Shown here: in pieces, positions 16,610 through 24,714 of the stretch
Numbering within the stretch: position 1 is the first letter of the stretch
How the letters are laid out: each line of letters opens with the position of its first letter
Assembly (NCBI GenBank): GCA_913020735.1
Contig: CAJWBN010000005.1
Location: forward strand, 1-41,875
From: an uncultured Acidimicrobiaceae bacterium
GTDB lineage: Bacteria > Actinomycetota > Acidimicrobiia > Acidimicrobiales > Poriferisodalaceae
Reading direction: 5' to 3'
Length of the DNA: 41,875 bases
The notes under the pieces: model-generated
Databases searched by the model: none
What the model saw: only the letters and a program-made list of their open reading frames with translations
Told to the model about the DNA's origin: nothing
Position numbers and translations under genes: made by a program

Positions 16610-18025
16610 GTGAAAACTCGTGGCCCCTTCGTAGTGGCCTGCTTGGGTGGGTTGCTCAGCGGCCTTGACACTTCGGTAAACATCGCGTTCCCAGCTATCA
16701 CTGCGTCCTTCGCTATTGATGTTTCTCAGATCCAATGGGTCGTTGTTAGCTACGTTTTGACCTATTCAGTTTTGTTGCTTCCCGCGGGTCGACTCGGGGA
16801 TAGCTACGGCCACGGTCGAATAATGCTTGTCGGGATAGTTACCCAAGGAGTTACCTTCGCAGCTTGTGGCCTAGCCCCATCATTTACGTTGTTTCTCCTA
16901 GCTCGGGTCAGTCAGGGTGCATCTATGGCGCTGATCATCGGCACCGCCCCCGCCCTAGTGACATTGTCAGTGACTGAGGAACGTCAACCTAGAGCATTAG
17001 GTGTTTATGCGATGCTCATGGCGAGCGGCCTAGCGATGGGAGCCCCATTGGGAGGATTGTTGCTCCAAATATGGGACTGGCCGTCTGTCTACTTTTTCCG
17101 TGTCCCCTATACGGGTGTGCTCCTAGTAACTGCATTGATTGCTGGGCTACACAAACAGACACAGAGCAAGGGTCGGCAACCTCTTGACCTCGTTGGGGCT
17201 GTGACGTTCGCTGTCGGATTGGGTTTAACGCTCTTCGTTGCCAGCCGCGGTTTGACGTGGGGTTGGATGACATCTCGAACTTTGGTTTTGGGGTTCTCAG
17301 CCGCAGTGGTTCTCGTTCTGTTTTGTTTCGTTGAAAACAGGGCAACACTCCCGCTGATAGACCTCTCGCTTTTCAGACGACCAGGCTTCGGACGAGCAAA
17401 TTTGTTGAACGCCCTAGCTAACGCGTCGATGTTCAGCATTTTCTTTCTTGGCCCCTATCTGCTCGTAGACATCAGAGGCCATGGACCAATATCGGGGGGA
17501 CTGATCCTCGGAATAGCTCCAACCAGCACAGCGTTATCTGCATGGGCTGCTGGTCGGATGATTGAGCGGTTCGGCCTTTTGAGACTCACTCGATTCGGAC
17601 TTGCTTGTCAGGGCCTTGGCCTGTTGCTGTTCAGCAGAACTGACGCGGACAGTTCGTTGGTGTCACTTGTCGTTGTATTGGCGTTGGTTGGAGTCGGCCT
17701 TGGAAGCTTTCAAGTTCCCAACATGAGCTTTGTCATGGCCTCTATTTCTCGCTCGCAGCAGGGGGTCGCAGGTGGAATGACCCAGATGGTTCGAGCTGCA
17801 GGTCTCGTCGGCGGCCTTGCTGTTTGGAACACAGCTTTTGTTGGTTTTCGCGATCGACGATCGACAAATCTAAACATCGAAGATGTGGCATCACCGGAAG
17901 TGTTTGTGCCTACCTTCGCTGAAGTTGTGGGAATGTCAGGCTTACTAGCGCTATTTGGTTTGCTACTGACGGTCGGAGTCAGCTTCGATAATCAGACTAT
18001 GTCTGAGCTTCGCGACGAGAAGTAA
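16610..18025 (+). CDS. MFS transporter, DHA2 (14-helix drug:H+ antiporter) family
   Basis: A 471-aa protein with about 14 hydrophobic segments, consistent with the EmrB/QacA-type DHA2 family. The N-terminal helix GGLLSGLDTSVNIAFPAI carries the family's D-x-x-x-x-x-x-A-x-P pattern. The loop 2-3 motif is LPAGRLGDSYGHGRIML, and motif C is GAPLGGLLLQIWDW. It probably exports a hydrophobic compound by proton antiport. The start is GTG four bases after the SRPBCC stop, so they form an operon. Its last 29 bases overlap the convergent AhpD-like gene. Confidence 0.88.
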   Translation: MKTRGPFVVACLGGLLSGLDTSVNIAFPAITASFAIDVSQIQWVVVSYVLTYSVLLLPAGRLGDSYGHGRIMLVGIVTQGVTFAACGLAPSFTLFLLARVSQGASMALIIGTAPALVTLSVTEERQPRALGVYAMLMASGLAMGAPLGGLLLQIWDWPSVYFFRVPYTGVLLVTALIAGLHKQTQSKGRQPLDLVGAVTFAVGLGLTLFVASRGLTWGWMTSRTLVLGFSAAVVLVLFCFVENRATLPLIDLSLFRRPGFGRANLLNALANASMFSIFFLGPYLLVDIRGHGPISGGLILGIAPTSTALSAWAAGRMIERFGLLRLTRFGLACQGLGLLLFSRTDADSSLVSLVVVLALVGVGLGSFQVPNMSFVMASISRSQQGVAGGMTQMVRAAGLVGGLAVWNTAFVGFRDRRSTNLNIEDVASPEVFVPTFAEVVGMSGLLALFGLLLTVGVSFDNQTMSELRDEK

Positions 18026-19052
18026 AACTGTTCACACCCACGAGTTCACGAATTTCGGCCGAAGGCTCAACCGTGCCGGCATCTAATGGAGTGCCGGTGC
18101 TGTCAGCTATTCGCGTCATCATGTAAAAGTTTGCCGAAACAGCTACCGCATCAATCAAAACATCCACACCAGCAGCATCAAGTAATTTGTCCTTTACAGA
18201 TGCGAGTTGATCTTTGTCTTCCTCGAATATGGCTTCACATAAGCGAGATAACAAGGCTCCATGCTCAACACCACCGTCACCAGATTCTGAATTATCGATA
18301 GCTTCAAAACTAACTTGAGAATCTTGACTCATTCCGCTCAGACCGAGCAGAAACGCATGGCTGGTAGTTCAGTAGAAACACTCATTGAGCTTCGACGTAC
18401 GAGCTGCGATCACTTCGACCTGTAAGCGACTCAACGAATTTTGTTTGGAGACAAGATCAGAGAGTAGGTCACCTAGACGCACGTATTGAGCCGACGACAA
18501 GATACTCAATGTTTCGTTTTCGAATGGCACAGCGCTCAGCGCTTTCAGAACATTTGGTCCCTTAATCTGTGCTGTGGGAACCCAATGCGAAGTGACTTGT
18601 AAAGAAGCATCACCCGTTTGATCTGGCTCAGAAGTAGACGGTATAGGCAGCTCGACGCGGTCCAAATCTAAGGCGTCGGCGAAACGATCAACAGCATTCG
18701 CTTGAGCCACGACCCCCACCATTTCGACGTAAGCCTCTGGGTGAATACCACGACCCAAAATCGACGCGTGCCACTCCGCGGTCAGAGTTCCAGGATGATT
18801 GGTGATCCTCCAAATAGCGTCAACAGCCGCATCAGGCAATACGTGGTCTCCAGACACGAGACCTTCTATTTCGCTAGGTGACTCCCAAGGAGCTATTTCA
18901 ACTGCATCTCGCGCATTACGAACCTCTTCAACAATTGCTAAGCGTTCAACTCCGGACCACCAAGTGCCCGTCGTTGACCACCGAGAAGCGACCTCAGCAT
19001 GTGCTTCATCCAGATCTGGTCGAATAGGAAGTTCAGTGGAGTAAGCGGCCAT
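17997..19052 (-). CDS. AhpD/carboxymuconolactone-decarboxylase-family selenoprotein (TGA read as Sec)
   Basis: The track splits this gene into 18369-19067 and 17997-18332, but both are in one frame, separated by a single TGA at 18369-18371 and 12 sense codons. Read through, it is 351 aa from ATG 19052, which has AGAGG seven bases upstream. The N-terminal half carries the CMD pattern LTAEWHASILGRGIHPEAY. The redox helix reads RTSKLNECFY-TGA-TTSH, so the TGA replaces the second Cys of AhpD's C-x-x-C-x-x-x-H, giving Cys225/Sec228/His232. The rest (GVDVLIDAVAVSANFYMMTR, IADSTGTPLD) is the normal C-terminal part of such proteins and shows no decay. A hairpin with a GGUCU loop follows the TGA. AhpD-like proteins reduce hydroperoxides through this Cys pair, and AhpD-like selenoproteins are known. 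Alternatives are a nonsense mutation or sequencing error. SelA/B/C/D are not in the window. Confidence 0.8.
18332..18352 (-). promoter_or_regulatory. Candidate bacterial SECIS element
   Basis: In the mRNA, UUCUGCUC, the loop GGUCU and GAGCGGAA form an 8-bp stem with one G-U pair. The loop's first G lies 24 nt after the UGA, inside the range usually quoted for bacterial SECIS elements. The loop contains GGUC, as in E. coli fdhF (GCAGGUCUGC). It lies inside the coding sequence directly after the in-frame TGA, where SelB would bind. Confidence 0.7.
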
Positions 19053-19178
19053 GCGCAATCCTCTCATAATCCATCAAAGCGTTCAGCAAAGATTTGTTTG
19101 TCCGGTGATGCCGGCCTAGGGAAAGTAGCCTACGATTCTCTAAAACGCTCAACAGCACGCACGAAGGAGTGAATATAG

Positions 19179-20108
19179 ATGGCGACACCTCAAAGAGCCA
19201 TTTTTAATGGCATGGGTCAAAATCAGTGGTATGTGCATCTCAGTCGCACAGAGGGAGCCGACTTAGGTGCTATCAAATCAGCATTGGCTGCTCTGCGAGC
19301 CACATGCGCATCTGAAGATATAAATCTGACCCTTGGGTTTGGTCCCGGTCTTTTGCCTGAACTAACCGACGATGTCCCTGAGGACTTTCAAGGATACGTA
19401 ACCATCGAATCCGATGATGGATCAGGGCGACAGGCGAAGGGAACCCAAGAAGAGCTGCTTTTGTGGCTTAATCACGACGACAAAGACAAAATATGGAAGG
19501 CGCAATACGATGCACGTACAGCGCTCGAAGGCCATATGGCAGTCGCTCGTGAAACCCCAACCTTTATCTACGGTGATTCCCTAGATATGACTGGATTCAA
19601 AGACGGAACCGGTAACCCCGCTGACGAAGATCAGCCTGCTGTCGCAGTAGTTGCTGACGGAGATCCAGGAGCAGGCGGTAGCCACATAATTGCTCAACGC
19701 TGGGTCCATGACCTCGACGCGTGGAACGCTCTATCCGATGACCAGCAAGAAAAGAACTTCGGACGTAAAAAATTCCCAGGTATTGAGAAGACCGACGCGC
19801 AAGAGGCATATAGCCATCTGAGCCACGTTGAGCTTCGTGAAGATGGGAACCACGGCAACGAAACGTCGGCTAAGCGGAATGAGATAGCCCGGCGCTCCAC
19901 ACCGTACGCATTCCACGATGGAACGGTCGGCTTGTATTTCATGGCTTTCTGTAAAGATCAAGCACCGCTGCGAGAGCGGATGCGAATGATGTATGGCTTG
20001 GATGATGCAAATGGCGTACGTGACGCTATGACCGATTATTCGAACCCAGCCTCAGGTTCTTTCTACTTCGCGCCGAGCGAAGAAACGCTGGACAGCATCA
20101 CCAGTTAA
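19179..20108 (+). CDS. Dyp-type haem peroxidase
   Basis: A 309-aa dye-decolorising peroxidase. The signature GxxDG appears as GFKDGTGNP near residue 140, giving the distal aspartate. SHLSHVEL near 215 supplies the proximal haem-ligand histidine region, and EIARRSTPYAF near 233 the distal arginine. The C-terminus has the usual FYFAPSEETL. No Tat or Sec signal is present and no encapsulin-targeting tail is apparent, so it is cytosolic. AAGGAG precedes the ATG. It uses H2O2 to oxidise aromatic or metal substrates. It is divergent from the AhpD-like selenoprotein across 126 bp, so both peroxide-related genes may share control. Confidence 0.92.
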   Translation: MATPQRAIFNGMGQNQWYVHLSRTEGADLGAIKSALAALRATCASEDINLTLGFGPGLLPELTDDVPEDFQGYVTIESDDGSGRQAKGTQEELLLWLNHDDKDKIWKAQYDARTALEGHMAVARETPTFIYGDSLDMTGFKDGTGNPADEDQPAVAVVADGDPGAGGSHIIAQRWVHDLDAWNALSDDQQEKNFGRKKFPGIEKTDAQEAYSHLSHVELREDGNHGNETSAKRNEIARRSTPYAFHDGTVGLYFMAFCKDQAPLRERMRMMYGLDDANGVRDAMTDYSNPASGSFYFAPSEETLDSITS

Positions 20109-20336
20109 TACAGCGGTTCAACAAGTGACAACAGAATGTGGCGGCTGACTTCTATCAGCCGCCACATTCGTTGAAACTTGATTCAGCAACTGTGTTTAGC
20201 GCCTGCTTGAAGCAGTCCTCGTAGATGCGCGCAAACGATAACGCTGGGTTATAGATCTACAATTTTGAAATGAAGACGTATCAACTTGTTTTCGTTGGAT
20301 TTATCCTCGTGACCATCGCCAAATTGTTGCTCTGAC
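20109..20336. other. 228-bp intergenic region with hairpin and 21-codon ORF
   Basis: Apart from the hairpin at 20134-20169, this gap holds a hydrophobic ORF (20270-20335, plus strand; MKTYQLVFVGFILVTIAKLL then L). It would form one membrane helix but has no Shine-Dalgarno match. A tatagat sequence about 13 bases upstream could be a -10 box for a leaderless transcript. The ORF is weakly supported, and nothing else was seen. Confidence 0.3.
20134..20169. terminator. Strong hairpin after the Dyp peroxidase gene
   Basis: GAATGTGGCGGCTGA, the loop CTTCTA and TCAGCCGCCACATTC form a perfect 15-bp GC-rich stem 25 bases after the Dyp stop. CAAC/GTTG outside extends it by four pairs with a one-base bulge. 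No T-run follows on the plus strand (gttgaaacttg), so this would be a U-less terminator or an mRNA-stabilising stem. It could act on both strands, since the next gene converges. Confidence 0.7.
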
Positions 20337-20885
20337 TTAGTGGCGAAGACCCGCCGTCTTCTTAGGCGTTCTGTTGCGCACTACTTCAAGACAACTGTCC
20401 ACTACTCGGAACGCTGTGGCTGACCGCATTTTGTGCTGACCCGCAGAAGCTCTCGAAATAACAAGGTCGAATTCCAGTCCCTCAAATACGGGTATAAGAG
20501 ACACAGAACGTTGACGTCGTTTAGGCCCATCGATGTACCGGACGTCGTCCAATAGGACATCAGGGTGTTCCCAACACCAGTGTTCGTCGAAGGCTACAAA
20601 TCCGCAATCATGCGAATTGGCGCTTCTGTCATTCACCGCACCAGGACAAATAAGTATCCCGTCCACGATCCAGGGGTCGTGGGGGAGACCATTTGGTTTG
20701 AAACCGTCTTTGAAGCCTTGCTCTAGTAGGGCGTCTGGTTCAGATCCTTCCAGGGCTCTCTTTTGTTGTTCACCAATGATGAGTCGCATCATGGCAGATA
20801 GGTCAGCGTCGGACTTTGATGAGAAGAACGCATCTGAGAGGAACTCAGTGTCAGGCATTGTGATCGAGTGTGGCATCTTGACCAT
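20337..20885 (-). CDS. Hypothetical protein, 182 aa
   Basis: Not recognised. The sequence is soluble, with an acidic helical N-terminus (DADLSAMMRLIIGEQQKRAL), a central region rich in Cys, His and Trp (WIVDGILICPG, then HDCGFVAFDEHWCWEHPD) and a basic C-terminus. The GILICPG and CGFVAF pieces look like beta-strands of a small folded domain. ATGs at 20876 and 20858 are alternative starts, and none has a good Shine-Dalgarno. It lies 69 bases downstream of the DUF35 gene and is probably the last gene of the GNAT-thiolase-DUF35 operon. Confidence 0.6.
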   Translation of the reverse strand: MVKMPHSITMPDTEFLSDAFFSSKSDADLSAMMRLIIGEQQKRALEGSEPDALLEQGFKDGFKPNGLPHDPWIVDGILICPGAVNDRSANSHDCGFVAFDEHWCWEHPDVLLDDVRYIDGPKRRQRSVSLIPVFEGLEFDLVISRASAGQHKMRSATAFRVVDSCLEVVRNRTPKKTAGLRH

Positions 20886-20954
20886 CTTGGCTGAGGGATC
20901 TGACAGTAGTAAGCCTTGTTGGTTAAAGATTGGCTACAAGGTGAGCCATTCGCT

Positions 20955-21401
20955 TTAAGCCACTTCCCATTGAACGAGAGTGAAGTCAGGATCACCTTCC
21001 CGGTCTTCGAATACGACCGAAACGGACGCGCCAATCTCAATTTCTTGCATTGGGTCGCCGAGAAGATTACCAACCATGCGGATGTTGCTTGCATGGGGTA
21101 ATTCAACCAAAACGATGATGTAGGGACCTCGATCGGTGAGGGCACTGTGGACTGGATGATGTGGCCTTTGCCAGCTGTAGATCTTTCCTACAGGATCAAC
21201 CGTGACCCAATCCAGCGACATCGAATTGCATTCATGACACATCCACTCTGGACCCCACTGATGAACACCGCAGGCAGTGCAGTGCTGAACCCTTAGTTCG
21301 TGGGCCCTAGTCCCTTCCCAAAACGGTGCATCAAGGCCGTCGTTAGACGGCGCAGGCTGTCGCAATCCAGGAAGATGCGGTTCATTGGTTGCTCGGCTCA
21401 T
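20955..21401 (-). CDS. Zn-ribbon OB-fold (DUF35) protein, thiolase partner
   Basis: A 148-aa DUF35 protein. The rubredoxin-like zinc ribbon has CTACGVHQWGPEWMCHEC near residues 41-58, and an OB-fold follows (WVTVDPVGKIYSW, then IVLVELPHASNIRMVGNL). Its start overlaps the thiolase stop by four bases (ATGA). DUF35 proteins pair with thiolase-like partners: in steroid side-chain degradation, ChsH2's DUF35 domain binds the aldolase Ltp2, and in archaea DUF35 bridges thiolase and HMG-CoA synthase. It probably forms a complex with the product of the upstream gene. Confidence 0.88.
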   Translation of the reverse strand: MSRATNEPHLPGLRQPAPSNDGLDAPFWEGTRAHELRVQHCTACGVHQWGPEWMCHECNSMSLDWVTVDPVGKIYSWQRPHHPVHSALTDRGPYIIVLVELPHASNIRMVGNLLGDPMQEIEIGASVSVVFEDREGDPDFTLVQWEVA

Positions 21402-22585
21402 CCCAGCGCCTCCTGGGTCCCATAAATAGCTGTCGATGCAACCGGCACCATTGGCCCTGCGTTAGCTAACGCCACCTTTGCGTTAGCTACCTGATTCGAA
21501 GACTCGCCTCGAATCTGACGCACCGCCTCGACCTGAAGCCCTAAACCATGCATGTAACACTCGGCAAGGTTGCCGCCGCTGGTGTTGAGGGGCAGTGTTC
21601 CACCGTCTGCGCGCAAATTATCGAAGGTTAAAACTTCGTCAGCGTTTTCGTATGTACACAATCCGTGCTCGATCAAGCTCATTACGACACCGCCGGTGAA
21701 GTTCTCATAACTTTGAACCACGTCGACATCGGCCGCTGTGATGCCGGCTTGTTTGTATAGGTACTTCACTGCGGGTTTAAAGCTTGAGGTTACGTAATCA
21801 GTCGTATTCTCAGCTGTCGCGCCTGATCTATGACCTCCGCTTTGTTGAGCAGCTAAAAGCAATGCAGGAGGTTTGGCGAGATCTTTGGCGCGGTCCGCTC
21901 TAGTAACGATAATCGCTGCTGCTCCATCGTTTTCGAGGCAGCAGTCGAATAGACGGTACGGTTCTGTAATCCAACGCGATGAATCATAAGTCTCTTCATC
22001 CAAGGTTCGGCCATGCATCACAGCGCGGGGATTATTTTGAGCATGGTGGTAGCACGCCATCGCTATCGAACGCATAGCGTCTCTTCCAACGCCATGCTCG
22101 TGCATGAATCTAGTAGTGCGCATTGCATACATTTGTGCTGCGCTCATCATTCCGTACGGCAAGGTATAAGCAGCAGCTCCGCTAACAGGCCGCGACCCGC
22201 CACTTCGACCAAATCGCCCGAACTGGCCTTGTGCAAGGCCGCGGTAAGCCACCACCACGTCAGCGGAACCCGCGACAATTGCGCCCGCTGCATTTTGTAC
22301 TGCCGCTGCTGCGCCACCACCTCCGCTCGTCCACTGCATGTTTGAATAACGAAGTTCAGGAATTCCAAGTGCGTTCGCTAAACGCGGCGGATCATTTCTG
22401 TCGTTGGAATAAGAACAAAATCCATCTATGTCCTTAGGGTTCAAACCAGCGTCTGCGCATGCGGCAAGGATGGCTTTAAGGACAAGGACGAATTCAGGAT
22501 CGGCAGATTGACCGTGTTTGTAGTAAGTCGTTTCGCCGACCCCAACGACCGCTACCTTTCCTCGTAGGTTGTAATCATCACTCAT
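21398..22585 (-). CDS. Thiolase-like protein (Ltp2/SCP-x type, probable aldolase)
   Basis: A 395-aa thiolase-fold protein of the lipid-transfer/SCP-x group. The usual nucleophilic cysteine region is replaced by QWTSGGGGAAAAVQ, with no Cys there, so a classical thiolase reaction is unlikely. The region VVQSYENFTGGVVMSLIE matches the Y-x-x-F segment of Ltp-type enzymes. NTSGGNLAECYMHGLG is the C-terminal glycine-rich motif. Together with the adjacent DUF35 gene this resembles Ltp2-DUF35 retro-aldolases of steroid side-chain degradation. A steroid substrate is inference only. It overlaps both neighbours by four bases, so the three genes are translationally coupled. Confidence 0.82.
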   Translation of the reverse strand: MSDDYNLRGKVAVVGVGETTYYKHGQSADPEFVLVLKAILAACADAGLNPKDIDGFCSYSNDRNDPPRLANALGIPELRYSNMQWTSGGGGAAAAVQNAAGAIVAGSADVVVAYRGLAQGQFGRFGRSGGSRPVSGAAAYTLPYGMMSAAQMYAMRTTRFMHEHGVGRDAMRSIAMACYHHAQNNPRAVMHGRTLDEETYDSSRWITEPYRLFDCCLENDGAAAIIVTRADRAKDLAKPPALLLAAQQSGGHRSGATAENTTDYVTSSFKPAVKYLYKQAGITAADVDVVQSYENFTGGVVMSLIEHGLCTYENADEVLTFDNLRADGGTLPLNTSGGNLAECYMHGLGLQVEAVRQIRGESSNQVANAKVALANAGPMVPVASTAIYGTQEALG

Positions 22586-23085
22586 CGTGCCTCGACCGTA
22601 GCTCCTTGAGCGGCCAGCTCGCTGAGCTGTTGGTTATCCAACCTGCAAGGAAGCCAATCTTTCATCACTTTGGTTCCTAAAGCCTCGTAAAAATCGATAG
22701 ACGGCTGATTCCAATCAAGAACCTGCCATTCAAGTCGAGGGCAGTCCCGTTCTACGGCTACGCGAGCCAACGTCGCGAGGAGTAATTTCCCGATACCAGA
22801 TCCTCGATATTCTTCAGGAACAAATAAGTCCTCCAGATAGATTCCACGCTTGCCTCGCCAAGTGGAGTAGCTGTGAAAGAACAGAGCGAAACCCCGAACT
22901 TCACCACCGACCTCTGCCAGTAGACACTCGAAAGGTGGAGGTTCAGAACGCAGTTGTTGAGATACCGATTCTGGTGTGGCTTCGACCGCATCTGGTTCTC
23001 GTTCATACTCTGCTAACGCCTGAATAAAGTTGACGATCGTGCCCGCATCTTCCGCGGTAGCGATTCGGATCTTGATATCAGTCAC
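22582..23085 (-). CDS. GNAT family N-acetyltransferase (diamine acetyltransferase-like)
   Basis: A 167-aa GNAT protein. The N-terminus IKIRIATAEDAGTIVNFIQALAEYE and GIYLEDLFVPEEYRGSGIGK, containing the acetyl-CoA-binding R-G-x-G-I-G loop, closely follow the spermidine/thialysine acetyltransferase pattern. NQPSIDFYEALG closes the fold. It would acetylate a small amine using acetyl-CoA. The start is GTG at 23085. It is first in the operon with thiolase and DUF35. Whether its substrate is linked to theirs is unknown. Confidence 0.88.
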   Translation of the reverse strand: MTDIKIRIATAEDAGTIVNFIQALAEYEREPDAVEATPESVSQQLRSEPPPFECLLAEVGGEVRGFALFFHSYSTWRGKRGIYLEDLFVPEEYRGSGIGKLLLATLARVAVERDCPRLEWQVLDWNQPSIDFYEALGTKVMKDWLPCRLDNQQLSELAAQGATVEAR

Positions 23086-23184
23086 CTTTATGGCATAGCA
23101 CTAGGGCGCTCTTATTTGCTAACTAAAGAGGGATCTTGAATAAACGGATGCCAAACATTGCTTTAGCGACTAGAAATTCAAGGG

Positions 23185-23472
23185 ATGAGCGATAACCAAC
23201 TTTCTCAGTTTCGCCAAAGTATCGACAATATCGATGCCGCACTGATCCACATGTTGGCTGAGCGGTTTCGTATCACTAAGGCAGTTGGTCGATACAAGGC
23301 CGAAGAAGGCATGGCTCCAGCTGATCCTGATCGTGAGCAAGAGCAAATCAAGCGACTAAGAAAACTGGCCGAAGAAGCGGGTCTAGACCCTGAATTCTCA
23401 GAGAAATTTTTGCGATTTGTGATTGATGAAGTTATTCATCACCATGAACGCATTGCAGAAGAGCCCCGGTAA
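23185..23472 (+). CDS. aroQ: Chorismate mutase, AroQ type
   Basis: A 95-aa all-helical protein with the AroQ chorismate mutase pattern: FRQSIDNIDAALIHMLAERF, ITKAVGRYKAE and REQEQIKRLRKLAEEAGLDP. Arg10, Arg27 and Lys38 lie about where the family's substrate-binding Arg, Arg and Lys are expected. It converts chorismate to prephenate for Phe/Tyr synthesis. It stands alone, divergent from the GNAT gene by 99 bases and followed by a terminator-like hairpin. It is the only clearly biosynthetic gene in the window. Confidence 0.9.
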   Translation: MSDNQLSQFRQSIDNIDAALIHMLAERFRITKAVGRYKAEEGMAPADPDREQEQIKRLRKLAEEAGLDPEFSEKFLRFVIDEVIHHHERIAEEPR

Positions 23473-23480
23473 TTCGGGGC
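23463..23480. terminator. Terminator-like hairpin at the chorismate mutase stop codon
   Basis: GCCCCG, the loop GTAATT and CGGGGC form a perfect 6-bp GC stem, followed by gtttcgcg. The loop contains the TAA stop. A convergent aminotransferase gene ends 20 bases further on, so it may serve both. The T-run is short, so confidence is moderate. Confidence 0.55.
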
Positions 23481-23499
23481 GTTTCGCGAGGTTTGGAAA

Positions 23500-24714
23500 C
23501 TAGCGTTGCTTTAAGACATCGCTGAGCGTGTCGAAAATTGTTCCTATCTCGTTGTCACTAATGATCAACGGAGGACAAAAGGCCAGTGCCTGTCCGATCC
23601 CTCGACACACGATTCCGCCCTGAATCATTGCGTCTCTTGCCGGAATAGCGTCCTCACCAATTTCGCACGCCCAAATTCCGCCGATGCCCCGAAAGCTATT
23701 GATAGTGCCGTCACCAAGCAAAGCCTCGAAGCCCGCTTCCATTTGTTGTCCTATACGCCGCGCCTCAGCTACCAGACCCTCGGATTCGATCACTTCGATA
23801 TTTGCGATCGCTGCTGCTGCTGCCGTCGGGTGCCCTGAATAGGTATACCCATGCATTAACTTCGCCGCTTCATCACTAGTCAGCTCTTCGTTAAGTTCTT
23901 TGGACGTTATGACTCCCGACAGCGGCAGATAGCCAGATGTAACGCCCTTGGCAAACGTCAACATGTCGGGCTTGACATCAAATGTGTCGCTGGCAAACCA
24001 TTCACCGGTCCGCCCAAAGCCACAAATCACTTCATCAAAAATTAGTAATGAGCCATGCTGGTCACATAGACGGCGCAGCCCTGCCAGATAGCCATCTGGG
24101 GGCATTATGACGCCCCCAGCGCCTTGGACTGGTTCGCATATGACGGCAGCAATGTTTGAGCCGTGTTGGGCAAATAGGCTTGCCGTTTCTTCGATGTCAT
24201 CATTGGGAATCTCAACTACGTGAGGCAAAAGATCACCCCAGCCAACCCGATTCGGTTCTATTCCTTGAACGCTGGTACCCCCAATGTTCACACCGTGGTA
24301 TCCCGCTGTTCTCCTGATGATGATCTGACGTTCGTTATCTCCGCGTCGCTGGTGAAACATCCGCGAAAGTTTGAGGGCGGTATCCACTGCCTCTGAGCCG
24401 GAACACCCGAGAAACACTCTTCCTTCAGGATGAGGACTGACTCTCCGTATCGCTTCGGCGGCGTCAGCGGCAGGCCCATTGGTGAACGGATCGAACGTGT
24501 TATATGTCTGTAACTGATCGAGTTGATCTTTGATTGCGTTAATTACCTTCGCGTTTCCGTGCCCGATCTGGCACAGCCATAGGCTCGCCATAGCATCGAT
24601 ATATTGCTTTCCTTGGTCATCTACCAAGGTGCAATCCTTCGCGCTAACGATGTTGATGAAATCTGCCTCAGCTTTGTTGGGCAGACTGAAACCATGAAGT
24701 AGAGCGTCAGTCAC
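23500..24714 (-). CDS. Class III (omega-type) aminotransferase
   Basis: A 404-aa PLP enzyme of fold type I. Class III features are IRRTAGYHGVNIGGTSVQG, the aspartate motif LLIFDEVICGFGRTGEWF and the Schiff-base lysine in LTFAKGVTSGYLPL, plus YSGHPTAAAAAIANIEV near the C-terminal half. It transfers an amino group from an omega-amino acid or amine to a keto acid such as pyruvate. The GTG start at 24714 has GGGGG five bases upstream. It converges with chorismate mutase and diverges from the AGT-like aminotransferase. The substrate is not predictable. Confidence 0.9.
   Translation of the reverse strand: MTDALLHGFSLPNKAEADFINIVSAKDCTLVDDQGKQYIDAMASLWLCQIGHGNAKVINAIKDQLDQLQTYNTFDPFTNGPAADAAEAIRRVSPHPEGRVFLGCSGSEAVDTALKLSRMFHQRRGDNERQIIIRRTAGYHGVNIGGTSVQGIEPNRVGWGDLLPHVVEIPNDDIEETASLFAQHGSNIAAVICEPVQGAGGVIMPPDGYLAGLRRLCDQHGSLLIFDEVICGFGRTGEWFASDTFDVKPDMLTFAKGVTSGYLPLSGVITSKELNEELTSDEAAKLMHGYTYSGHPTAAAAAIANIEVIESEGLVAEARRIGQQMEAGFEALLGDGTINSFRGIGGIWACEIGEDAIPARDAMIQGGIVCRGIGQALAFCPPLIISDNEIGTIFDTLSDVLKQR

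Noticed and set aside
18369-19067. Track ORF of 232 aa ending in NECFY as a complete gene
   Set aside because: It stops inside the catalytic motif and continues in the same frame after one TGA, so it is merged with 17997-18332.
20050-20108. Encapsulin cargo peptide on the Dyp peroxidase
   Set aside because: The C-terminus EETLDSITS lacks the known cargo pattern and no encapsulin gene is near.
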